Source: Candidatus Aristotella avistercoris (GTDB taxonomy: Bacteria; Bacillota; Clostridia; Oscillospirales; Ruminococcaceae). From it: a stretch of 42,201 nt of DNA. Under the pieces are notes generated by a model. The model ran no database searches, was not told the origin of the DNA, and saw only the letters and a program-made list of their open reading frames with translations. Location: the NCBI GenBank assembly GCA_904397835.1, contig CAJFOV010000034.1, positions 1-42,201 of the forward strand, written 5' to 3'. Shown in pieces: positions 15,690-23,121 of the stretch (position 1 is its first letter; each line of letters opens with the position of its first letter). A program made the translations under genes and the position numbers.

Positions 15690-15835
15690 GGCAGGTCTCC
15701 TGGCTTATGGATTTTCCTACTGGCCCCACCTTCCCAGTTTCCCAGTGGCGTTTTGGGGCGTTCGTTCCCATTGACAGTAGCGGGGGCTGCTGTGGCTTTG
15801 CACCACATTCCCTTTTCATGCAAAAAGCAACCATC
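15690..15835 (-). promoter_or_regulatory. Cobalamin riboswitch
   Basis: On the minus strand it carries the family landmarks in order. GGTTGC opens P3; AAAAGGGAA, then GGTGCAA and GCAGCCCCCGCTACTG, follow; then GCCACTGGG and the B12 box AAGCCAGGAGACCTGCC. Adenosyl- or hydroxocobalamin binding would shut off the downstream operon through the attenuator at 15572-15598. Confidence 0.95.
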
Positions 15836-15854
15836 ATCCTCTTCGTACCCTCTC

Positions 15855-15884
15855 AGTGTATCCCATGGGGGACGGGTTTGTCAA
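15855..15884 (-). promoter_or_regulatory. Promoter of the cobalamin-riboswitch operon
   Basis: Minus-strand -35 TTGACA (15879-15884). The -10 is GATACA (15857-15862, 16-bp spacing) or TACACT (15855-15860, 18-bp spacing). Confidence 0.65.
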
Positions 15885-15954
15885 TGAAATCCCCTCCCCT
15901 TTTGCACATTTTTTGCTTCTCTAAGGGAGGATGGCCAGAAGATGCCGCCAGGGC

Positions 15955-16833
15955 TCAATCTGGGTAATGCTCCTGCACCAGGTCCCCCATGCTCTCATCC
16001 AGGTAGAAGTTCCCCTCCTGCTGGTTGTAGTGGCCGGCCAGGGACAGCTGCCGGGCCGGCGCCGTGCTCAGGGCGGCCATAAATTGGAGGGCCTCCTTGC
16101 GGATCTGAAAATCTCCATAGGCCAGGTCGCTCTCCAGCGTGTTGACAATGGCCTTAAAGGTCCCGTCCGCCGCCTCCAGATCCTCCGTCAGCAGGTTTTG
16201 GTTGATCTCCTCCACCACCAATTCCCCCAGAACCTGTAGCCGCTCCTCCTCACCTCCTGTGTAGTCCTGGTAGTTGGCCAGGCGCATGAGTTGATCCCCG
16301 TCCACCTTTTGGATCCCTTGGGGGATCTCCACCTGGATGCCGTCCTCCTGAATGGTGACAGGGGCCTCCACCTCATAGGTGATGGGCGGGAACTGGTTGT
16401 ACAGCTGGGCAAAGGTCCCCTCCTCAGACAGGAGGTACCGGTCCACCGTGATGGCCAGGGTCTGCTGGAGCCCTGCCATCAGGCCCTGGACCTGGCCCGC
16501 CCCATAGCAGTCCTGGGCGGTCATCTCCCCCTGAGGGGTGGCCAAAACCGTCTCAGCGGGCAGCACCAGCACGGGGAGCTCCCCCGCCTGGGGATAAAAG
16601 CCGATGAGCAGCGCCTCCTGGAGCTGCCCCTCCCGGGTGATGACCTGCAGCAGGGTCAAATTCTCCTCCTGGGAGGGGTAGTAGATGGCGCCCCGAGGCG
16701 TCTCCTCCTGGGGCTGCTGGAGGGAGGGTGGCGTCACCTTGAGGATTACCACCATGCTCACCGCCGCCATGACAAAAAAGGTGATGCAAAAGGCCAGCAG
16801 GAAAAATCGGGTTCGCTGGGAAAGTCGGTTCAT
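15955..16833 (-). CDS. Divergent LytR-CpsA-Psr (LCP)-like membrane protein
   Basis: A 292-residue protein with one N-terminal membrane anchor (about 11-32) and an extracytoplasmic domain. The order of elements recalls LCP enzymes, which attach glycopolymers to peptidoglycan: a LPVLVLPAETVLATPQG strand, an AGQVQGLMAGLQQTLAI helix where LCP proteins have the A-G-x2-x2-V-x-nLLGI helix, then VDRYLLSEEGTF, then VDGDQLMRLANYQDYTGGEEERLQ where LCP proteins have LdGxqALxYvRxR. The Arg residues that bind pyrophosphate in active LCP enzymes are mostly missing, so it may be a non-catalytic relative. The start at 16833 has GGGAGG eight bases upstream. It lies upstream of the cobalamin operon, on the same strand, but that operon has its own promoter. 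Confidence 0.6.
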   Translation of the reverse strand: MNRLSQRTRFFLLAFCITFFVMAAVSMVVILKVTPPSLQQPQEETPRGAIYYPSQEENLTLLQVITREGQLQEALLIGFYPQAGELPVLVLPAETVLATPQGEMTAQDCYGAGQVQGLMAGLQQTLAITVDRYLLSEEGTFAQLYNQFPPITYEVEAPVTIQEDGIQVEIPQGIQKVDGDQLMRLANYQDYTGGEEERLQVLGELVVEEINQNLLTEDLEAADGTFKAIVNTLESDLAYGDFQIRKEALQFMAALSTAPARQLSLAGHYNQQEGNFYLDESMGDLVQEHYPD

Positions 16834-16939
16834 AGGTCGTCCTCCCTTTGGGCATGGTGATTTGGATGGATTTGTGTACTAGTGTGGGCCAAAATGCCCC
16901 CCTCCATGCAGTGAATGCCGGTGGGCCATGGGGCCTTCG

Positions 16940-16968
16940 TTGCACTTTGTGGGGGGCTGTGTTACAAT
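16940..16968 (+). promoter_or_regulatory. Promoter of the hydratase gene
   Basis: -35 TTGCAC (16940-16945), 17-bp spacer, -10 TACAAT (16963-16968). The leader to the start codon is about 100 bases. Confidence 0.75.
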
Positions 16969-17074
16969 AAAAGGGACTTAGCGCTCCATTTTTCTGTCAC
17001 ACCCCAAAGGGAGGGCATCGGGGCGTCTCAAATGAGAAAAACCGGCGGGCAACCCCGCTTTTGGAGGGATTGTT

Positions 17075-19366
17075 ATGATAAAGCTACTGGATACCGGCGC
17101 CTTTTTGGTGGGCGGGCGGGAGGTCATTCCCAACACGCCCCAGGGGCTCCAGCAGTTGGGGCAGCGCTTCCCCAACGGCACCCCCACCGCAGAACAGGCC
17201 AGGGAGGGAACCATGGCCTACTCCATTCTCAAGGAGCACAACGTCTCCGGCAACATGGAGCAGCTGCAGATCAAATTTGATGCCATGGCCTCCCACGACA
17301 TCACCTATGTGGGCATTGTGCAGACGGCCCGGGCCAGCGGCCTGGAGAAGTTTCCTCTGCCCTATGTGCTCACCAACTGCCACAACAGCCTGTGCGCCGT
17401 GGGCGGCACCATCAACGAGGACGACCATCTCTTTGGCCTGTCGGCGGCCCAGCGGTACGGCGGCATCTATGTGCCGGCCCACCAGGCGGTCATTCACCAG
17501 TATATGCGGGAGATGATGAGCGGATGCGGCAAAATGATCCTGGGTTCCGATAGCCACACCCGCTATGGCGCGCTGGGCACCATGGCCATCGGCGAAGGGG
17601 GTCCCGAGCTGGTCAAACAGCTGCTGAACAAGACCTATGACATCCCCCGGCCCCAGGTGGTGGGGGTCTACCTCACCGGCAAGCCCCGCCCCGGCGTGGG
17701 CCCCCAGGACGTGGCCCTGTTCATCATCGGCGCCGTCTTCAAAAATGGCTATGTGAAAAACAAGGTCATGGAATTTGTGGGGGACGGTATTGCAAACCTC
17801 AATGTGGAGTACCGCAACGGCATTGACGTCATGACCACCGAGACCACCTGCCTCTCCTCTATCTGGTGCACCGACGGCCAGGTGAAGGACTACCTGGCCC
17901 TCCACGGCCGTCCTGAGGCCTACCGCCCCCTGGCGCCCCAGGAGGTGGCCTACTACGACGGCATGATCCTGGTGGATCTGGCCACCATTGAGCCCATGAT
18001 CGCCCTGCCCTTCCATCCCTCCAACACCTACTCCATCCGGGCGCTCAACGAGAACCTGGAGGACATCCTCCACCAGGTGGAGGTGGAGGGGGCCAAACAG
18101 CTGGACAACCCCAACATCACCTTCACCCTGACGGACAAGATTGTCAACGGCAAACTGCGGGTGGACCAGGGGGTCATTGCCGGCTGCGCCGGTGGCACCT
18201 ACGACAACCTAGTGGACGCTGCGGACATTCTCCGGGGCCGGTCCCTGGGATGCGAGGCCTTCTCCATGAGCATCTATCCCTCCAGCCAGCCGGTCTTCTT
18301 GTCCCTGGTGAAAAATGGGGCCATCGCCGACTTTATGACCGCTGGCGCTACTGTGCGCACCGCCTTCTGCGGCCCCTGCTTTGGGGCGGGAGATGTGCCG
18401 GCCAACAACTGCCTGTCCATCCGCCACTCCACCCGCAACTTTCCAAACCGGGAGGGCTCCAAGCCCGTCAATGGGCAGATCGCCTCGGTGGCACTCATGG
18501 ATGCCCGCTCCATCGCCGCCACCGCCGTCAACGGCGGCTACCTGACCCCTGCCACCGACCTGGATGTGACCTACACCAAGCCCCCCTACACCTTTGACGG
18601 CACCGTCTACCGCAACCGGGTCTACAACGGCTGGCGTGCCCCCCACCAGGAGCAGCCCCTGCGCCTGGGGCCCAACATTGCCGACTGGCCGGCCATGCCT
18701 GCCCTGACGGACCACCTGCTGCTGCAGGTGGCCTCGGTGATCCACGACCCGGTCACCACCACCGATGAGCTCATCCCCTCTGGGGAGACCTCCTCCTACC
18801 GCTCCAACCCGCTGAAGCTGGCAGAGTTTGCCCTCTCCCGCAAGGATCCTGCCTATGTGGGCAGGGCCAAGGAGATTCAGACGGTGGAGCAGGCCCGGGA
18901 GGCCGGGGAGGATGTCTCCAACCATCCCCTCGTCGCCCAGGCCATGGAGCAGGTCCGCGCCCTGATCCCCGGTGAGGGCGGCAGCATCGGCATCGGCAGC
19001 ACCATCTTTGCCGTCAAGCCCGGCGATGGCTCCGCCCGGGAGCAGGCTGCCTCCTGCCAGAAGGTGCTGGGCGGCTGGGCAAACCTTGCCAACGAGTATG
19101 CCACCAAGCGCTACCGCAGCAACCTGATCAACTGGGGGATGCTCCCCTTCCTGACCAGTGAGACAGACTTTGCACGGGACCAGTTCCTCTTTGTGCCCCA
19201 TGTGCGCCAGGCGGTCCAGGAGAAGTGGCAGGAGATCCCCGCCTACCTGTTGGACGGCCAGCAGGCGCGTTCCCTGACCCTGACCCTGGGGGATCTCACC
19301 GACGACGAGCGGGAGATCATCCTTCAGGGCTGCCTCATCAACTACTACCGCAGCCAGGACAAATAG
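17075..19366 (+). CDS. Aconitase-superfamily hydratase (YbhJ-like)
   Basis: A 763-residue predicted [4Fe-4S] hydro-lyase. [20 protein letters not shown] (157-176) is the aconitase/isopropylmalate-isomerase signature. The cluster ligands are Cys371 (AGCAGG) and the pair Cys432/Cys435 ([10 protein letters not shown]). The C-terminal part has the swivel-domain pattern ([22 protein letters not shown] and the following region). Length and organisation match the YbhJ-type putative hydratases, whose substrate is not firmly known. It is therefore probably neither a citrate aconitase nor LeuC, though it should dehydrate or isomerise a hydroxy-acid. The start at 17075 follows GGAGGG. It is transcribed alone with its own promoter and terminator, convergent with the symporter operon, whose substrate could be related. 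Confidence 0.88.
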   Translation: MIKLLDTGAFLVGGREVIPNTPQGLQQLGQRFPNGTPTAEQAREGTMAYSILKEHNVSGNMEQLQIKFDAMASHDITYVGIVQTARASGLEKFPLPYVLTNCHNSLCAVGGTINEDDHLFGLSAAQRYGGIYVPAHQAVIHQYMREMMSGCGKMILGSDSHTRYGALGTMAIGEGGPELVKQLLNKTYDIPRPQVVGVYLTGKPRPGVGPQDVALFIIGAVFKNGYVKNKVMEFVGDGIANLNVEYRNGIDVMTTETTCLSSIWCTDGQVKDYLALHGRPEAYRPLAPQEVAYYDGMILVDLATIEPMIALPFHPSNTYSIRALNENLEDILHQVEVEGAKQLDNPNITFTLTDKIVNGKLRVDQGVIAGCAGGTYDNLVDAADILRGRSLGCEAFSMSIYPSSQPVFLSLVKNGAIADFMTAGATVRTAFCGPCFGAGDVPANNCLSIRHSTRNFPNREGSKPVNGQIASVALMDARSIAATAVNGGYLTPATDLDVTYTKPPYTFDGTVYRNRVYNGWRAPHQEQPLRLGPNIADWPAMPALTDHLLLQVASVIHDPVTTTDELIPSGETSSYRSNPLKLAEFALSRKDPAYVGRAKEIQTVEQAREAGEDVSNHPLVAQAMEQVRALIPGEGGSIGIGSTIFAVKPGDGSAREQAASCQKVLGGWANLANEYATKRYRSNLINWGMLPFLTSETDFARDQFLFVPHVRQAVQEKWQEIPAYLLDGQQARSLTLTLGDLTDDEREIILQGCLINYYRSQDK

Positions 19367-19403
19367 TGCCCGGCGGCCCTGTTGCCACAACAAGAAATCC
19401 CGA

Positions 19404-19435
19404 AGAGGCCCTCCTGCGGTGGCAGGAGGGCCTCT
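19404..19435 (+). terminator. Terminator-like hairpin after the hydratase gene
   Basis: Perfect 14-bp stem AGAGGCCCTCCTGC with its complement, GGTG loop, followed by a T-poor tract (GTCTGGGTC). Confidence 0.65.
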
Positions 19436-19857
19436 GTCTGGGTCGGGGGAAAGGGATAAAGTCCACCGGGACGGAGGAGGTACAGGGCGGGGTTCTGTGT
19501 TGCATGCCTCCCGCAACGCCTCTTTTACCCCAAATTAGCCGTACAAGCGGTCATTCCCACCTGGTTTGCCTTCTGTCCCGGGGCGGCTCTTTTTCCAGGC
19601 ACTCGCCCCTGGAGCCAGGATGCCCCGCCGCCTTCTGCGACGCTCTTCCTTCTGCCATGGCCGCTTCCACTCCTACAGTGGCATGTACACTGGTGCATCG
19701 TTTGATCCCTTATGACAACACCCCCTGATGTGGCTCATTTCCCACGTCAGGGGGTGTTTTGCCTCTATCTGTGTTGAGGACCTATTCCGTAGTGGCATGC
19801 AGGGTGCTTTGGGGCAATCAACCACCTGTCTACAGGGACGTAGCGTCGCCTGTCTTA
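19436..19857. other. Gene-free stretch between convergent genes
   Basis: About 420 bases without a convincing gene. The only clear structure is a strong hairpin at 19717-19758. A small CCAGG/CCTGG hairpin lies near 19595-19620. No RNA gene was recognised. Confidence 0.55.
19717..19758. terminator. Strong hairpin, probable terminator
   Basis: AACACCCCCTGA pairs with TCAGGGGGTGTT and an inner GTGG/CCAC continues the stem. It is followed by TT on the plus strand. It lies about 100 bases beyond the stop of the DUF6282-like gene. Confidence 0.6.
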
Positions 19858-20748
19858 TCAGATTCCCAAAAGCTTTGCCGGGTTCTCCACAGCCATGGTG
19901 CGGATCTCCTGGGGAGTGATGCCCTCCCGCTCCATGAGGGAGACAAAGAGGCCCATCCCCTCCCCGGGGGACATGCCGGCCCGCTGGCCCAGGTCGGTGC
20001 TCATGATGGTGTGCTCCGGCCCGACACCCCGGATGTAGTCCGCCACGTCCCCCGGCGTCAGGTGATCGATGGGCATGAGGGCGTAGCTCTGTTCCGCATA
20101 GACCCCACCCAGGGCGGTGAGTTGACGGATCTCCGGAACGGTCAGGCGGGTGGTCACATAGGCCGGGTGGGTCAGGATGATCTTTTCCACCCCCAGGCTC
20201 CTGGCCAGGGGGACCAGGTAAAAGACCTCCTCTTTGGACAGGTGGCCGGTGGCCAAAATCAGGTCGTTTGCGGCAATGATCCGCAGAATCTCCTTGAGGT
20301 TCTCCTGCACACCGGGGTCCGTCACACACAGAGGGGGCACCTGTTCCACCGGTGTGCCCACCAGCATACCGCCGGTCCACTCCGGCGGCACGTCATACTT
20401 CTCCCCCAGCTCCTTGCGCACCTGCAGATGGGCCTTAGCGTGGATAGTTGGCATCCACACCACCTTTAAAAGCGGTGCGCCGCCGGTCTCCTTCAGGCCC
20501 AGGGAGCCCCGCAGGGCAAAGGGGTTCAGTCCCCCCACGTAGTGGTTCAGTGCCAGGGATCCCCAGACGTTGCCACGGCCCCGCTCCCGTGCCATCTGCA
20601 CAAAGGGCGCCGTGGAATAGTAGTGGCTCTTGAGGACCGCACCTGCAAGGCCGTCCTGAGCCAGGGCCTCCCCTGCCTGGATGGCGTCATACTTGCGCGG
20701 GATGGCCTCTGGTCCAATGTGCAGGTGTAGGTCATACGCTCCGATCAT
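19858..20748 (-). CDS. DUF6282-like amidohydrolase-superfamily protein
   Basis: A 296-residue cytoplasmic protein with a metal-hydrolase start, YDLHLHIGPEAIPRKYD, giving an HxH pair at His8/His10. Further candidate ligands are His42, His168 (ATGHLS) and His194 (ILTHPAY), with Asp in MSTDLGQ. This is the layout of a TIM-barrel amidohydrolase and of the DUF6282 family; the reaction is unknown. The start at 20748 has AAAGGAGG nine bases upstream, and its ATG overlaps the symporter's TGA (ATGA), so the two are translationally coupled. The operon context suggests it hydrolyses the compound imported by the symporter (inference). Confidence 0.82.
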   Translation of the reverse strand: MIGAYDLHLHIGPEAIPRKYDAIQAGEALAQDGLAGAVLKSHYYSTAPFVQMARERGRGNVWGSLALNHYVGGLNPFALRGSLGLKETGGAPLLKVVWMPTIHAKAHLQVRKELGEKYDVPPEWTGGMLVGTPVEQVPPLCVTDPGVQENLKEILRIIAANDLILATGHLSKEEVFYLVPLARSLGVEKIILTHPAYVTTRLTVPEIRQLTALGGVYAEQSYALMPIDHLTPGDVADYIRGVGPEHTIMSTDLGQRAGMSPGEGMGLFVSLMEREGITPQEIRTMAVENPAKLLGI

Positions 20749-22256
20749 TGTACAACCTCCTTTTTCACGGCAACCTGGGGCTCCTCATATTCCCGGTTGA
20801 CCTGATCCAAATATCCATGGAACTTTTCAAGGGTGGCCTGGGAGGGCTTGGGGGTCAGTTTGCTCACCACCACAAAGACCAGCAGGTTGCACACCAGGCC
20901 CCAGAAGCCGCTGGAGAGCCCCAGAGGGGCCTGGATGGCCGGCACATATTGGGTCAAAATCACAACAAGGACCCCCACCACCAGGCCGCTGAAAGCCCCT
21001 GCCTTGCTGGCGCCCCGCCAAAACAGGGCCCCAATGAGGGAGGGCAGCACCTGCAGGCAGCCCCCCAGGGCGATGGTGACAATGGTTGTAATGAGCGCAT
21101 TGGAGTATTGGCTGAGAATCAGCGCCGCTGCGCTGATGACCACAATGAAGGCCTTGCCTGCAAAGAGAGCCTTTTTGTCGCTGGCCTGGGGCCGCACGCC
21201 CTTGTACAGATCCACCGTAAAGATGGAGGAGGCCGAGTGGAGTTGGGAGTCGGTGGAGGACATGGTGGCCGCCAGGGCACCTGACATCACCAGCCCCACC
21301 AGCACTGGGGAAGCATATTGGGTGAGCATCATGGGGACCACCTGGTCGGCCGACTCCAGCCCCGGCATGTAGATGACACCAGCAAAGGCGATGATCATAA
21401 TGGGTACGTAGAAAAAGATCAGATAGATGGGGGTGGTCACCGACAGCCATTTGAGGCTCTTTGGATTCTTGACCGCAAAGAACCGCTGGAAGGAGGGCGG
21501 ATAGATGGAGATGCCGAACAGGGAGATGAAGGAGGTCATGTAGGTGGGCCAATACTCCGCCGGAATCAGCACCCGGTCGGAGTAGTTGGTGGCCATGGTC
21601 TGCATCAGGGAGGTCCAGTCCAGGGACCCGGTGGTTCTCAGGAGGATCACGCCGCCGGCGATCCAGATCATGACGATCATGAGAATCCCCTGGACCGTAT
21701 CGGTCCAGGCCACCGCCTTAAAGCCGCCTAGCAGGATGTAGCAGATGATCACCGCATAGAGGATCACACAGCCCATGAGATAGGAGATGCGCCCCTCGGT
21801 GATGGTCTCAAAGATGATGCCCCCCGCCGCAATCTGGGACTGCAGGTAGGGCACCAGAAAGATCAGACTGACCACGGCCACCAGATACCGCAGGGCCTTG
21901 CTCTCATAGTAATCCCCCACCAGTTCCCCCTGGGTCATGTAGTTGTACTTTTTGCCCAGGTACCAGGTGGGGCGGCCGATGATGTAGATCATCAGAGGAC
22001 TCACCACACAGGAGGTGAAGGTTGCAAAAAACTTGATGCCGGAGGAGTACATCTGCCCCGCCGCACCGATGAAGGCAAAACTGCTGTGGAAGGTTGCCAC
22101 GTAGGTGAAAAAGGAGACAAAGGCCCCGATGGAGCGGTTGCCCACAAAGTAGTCCTGCAAGGTGGTCTGCCCCTTTGTGCGGGTGAAAACCCCCACGGCA
22201 ATGACCACGGCGCAGTATATGGCCACAATGAGTAAAATGATCATCCAACGTTCCAT
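20745..22256 (-). CDS. Sodium:solute symporter (SSS family)
   Basis: A 503-residue inner-membrane transporter with about 13 hydrophobic segments. It has the SSS hallmarks: DYFVGNRSIGAF near 35-46, a G-rich first unwound helix (TFHSSFAFIGAAGQMYSSG), GGFKAVAWTDTVQGILM near 178-195, and SGALAATMSSTDSQLHSASSI near 328-348, the Na+-site helix. It would couple Na+ entry to uptake of an organic solute such as an amino acid or carboxylate. The start at 22256 has AAGGAGG eight bases upstream, 13 bases after the small membrane gene. It belongs with PanF/PutP-like transporters that pair with a DUF3311 protein. Confidence 0.94.
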   Translation of the reverse strand: MERWMIILLIVAIYCAVVIAVGVFTRTKGQTTLQDYFVGNRSIGAFVSFFTYVATFHSSFAFIGAAGQMYSSGIKFFATFTSCVVSPLMIYIIGRPTWYLGKKYNYMTQGELVGDYYESKALRYLVAVVSLIFLVPYLQSQIAAGGIIFETITEGRISYLMGCVILYAVIICYILLGGFKAVAWTDTVQGILMIVMIWIAGGVILLRTTGSLDWTSLMQTMATNYSDRVLIPAEYWPTYMTSFISLFGISIYPPSFQRFFAVKNPKSLKWLSVTTPIYLIFFYVPIMIIAFAGVIYMPGLESADQVVPMMLTQYASPVLVGLVMSGALAATMSSTDSQLHSASSIFTVDLYKGVRPQASDKKALFAGKAFIVVISAAALILSQYSNALITTIVTIALGGCLQVLPSLIGALFWRGASKAGAFSGLVVGVLVVILTQYVPAIQAPLGLSSGFWGLVCNLLVFVVVSKLTPKPSQATLEKFHGYLDQVNREYEEPQVAVKKEVVQ

Positions 22257-22269
22257 GTGCCGGTCCTCC

Positions 22270-22509
22270 TTAGTCCTTCATCACCTTCCAGGCCAGCAGA
22301 ATGCCGGCCAGGATCAAAACCGAATAGGCCATCCAAAAGTAAAATACGCTGAAGGGCATCCCCAAAATGAAGGGATCCAGTTTGACGGACGCCCACGCCC
22401 CAATGGGGTAATTGACCAAAGCAAAGGCCAGTACCCAAATTACAATATAGATCCAGTTGTGTCTCTTGGTAGAACGCACGGCAACCCACATCCTTTCAAA
22501 TGATATCAC
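22270..22509 (-). CDS. Small DUF3311-like membrane protein, partner of the symporter
   Basis: A 79-residue protein with two hydrophobic segments (about 20-40 and 50-75) and the sequence FYFWMAYSVLILAGILLAWK typical of small subunits encoded beside SSS transporters. It probably helps assemble or stabilise the symporter. Start choice is uncertain. The GTG at 22509 has no ribosome-binding site; an ATG at 22491 sits right after AAAGG; a GTG at 22479 has AAAGGA 12 bases upstream. It is the first gene of a three-gene operon from the promoter at 22532-22560. Confidence 0.8.
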   Translation of the reverse strand: MISFERMWVAVRSTKRHNWIYIVIWVLAFALVNYPIGAWASVKLDPFILGMPFSVFYFWMAYSVLILAGILLAWKVMKD

Positions 22510-22531
22510 ACTAATGTTTTAATATAATAAA

Positions 22532-22560
22532 GTTATATAGAAAAAATTTTCCCCTGTCAA
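22532..22560 (-). promoter_or_regulatory. Promoter of the symporter operon
   Basis: Minus-strand -35 TTGACA (22555-22560), 17-bp spacer, -10 TATAAC (22532-22537). It implies a leader of only 20-30 bases. Confidence 0.82.
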
Positions 22561-22598
22561 GAGAGAACGAACAAAAAATGAACAAAGGGTGAAAGATC

Positions 22599-22802
22599 AT
22601 GGATCCTCCCAAAAAAGAACTTGGTTTGTCAAATCCTCTGGACAATTTATCCAAAGGTGGTTTGCTGGCCGCCGCGGTCTCGGGTGGAGGCTGCTGTACA
22701 GCTTCCCGCTCGGATACGGCTCGTCGGGCGGCCATGTCATCTGTCAAGAATCGTCATGTCCCACAGAGGCCGGCGGGAGCATTTTTCCAGCAAATTGGAT
22801 AA
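22599..22802 (+). CDS. Possible 67-residue peptide gene with leader-like N-terminus
   Basis: Starts at ATG 22599 with AAAGGG nine bases upstream. The N-terminal 21 residues (MDPPKKELGLSNPLDNLSKG then G) resemble a charged leader ending in a Gly-Gly pair. After it come LLAAAVSGGGCC and a basic, Ala/Ser-rich remainder. Peptide precursors with double-glycine leaders look like this, but no modification, protease or exporter gene is adjacent. The promoter is not clear. It could equally be a chance frame in a 600-base intergenic gap that also contains the symporter promoter. Confidence 0.3.
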   Translation: MDPPKKELGLSNPLDNLSKGGLLAAAVSGGGCCTASRSDTARRAAMSSVKNRHVPQRPAGAFFQQIG

Positions 22803-23074
22803 ACCCAAGGTCAAAATCTCTGGAATCATTTACAGGTGATCGGCTCTGAGAAGGGTTCCATCCTCAAAATTTATACATATTGTAAATTTTAATCTCGTTT
22901 TTTCAATTTCTTAATGGGATTGCTAGATGGCACGATGATGGAGCCGTTTGCCCCAATTGTTTCGCCCATTGTAGGAATCTCGCGAACCCCAGCAGAACAG
23001 TGGAACCGGTACAGGCACAATATGCCTCTGCCGTGCCTGGCCCGCTGACGGCAGTGCAGCACCATTTGGACAAG
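22803..23074. other. Intergenic stretch after the possible peptide gene
   Basis: About 270 bases, AT-rich at 22860-22920 with a small AAAATTTATAC/TTGTAAATTTT near-palindrome, then GC-richer with a GGCAC/GTGCC hairpin near 23012-23038. No gene or known RNA was recognised. Confidence 0.5.
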
Positions 23075-23106
23075 AAAAAACTCCTCCCAAGCGGGAGGAG
23101 TTTTTT
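23075..23106. terminator. Bidirectional terminator after the glycosyltransferase gene
   Basis: AAAAAACTCCTCCC pairs with GGGAGGAGTTTTTT around an AAGC loop, giving T runs on both strands. It terminates the minus-strand glycosyltransferase gene and possibly plus-strand transcripts. Confidence 0.9.
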
Positions 23107-23121
23107 GTGATTCTTATCATG

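Noticed and set aside
17084-18073. Minus-strand frame opposite the hydratase
   Set aside because: It has no ribosome-binding site or domain; it is a shadow of the aconitase-superfamily gene.
19436-19857. 6S RNA or other known RNA gene
   Set aside because: There is one strong hairpin but no long internal bulge or family-specific sequence, and no promoter ahead of it.
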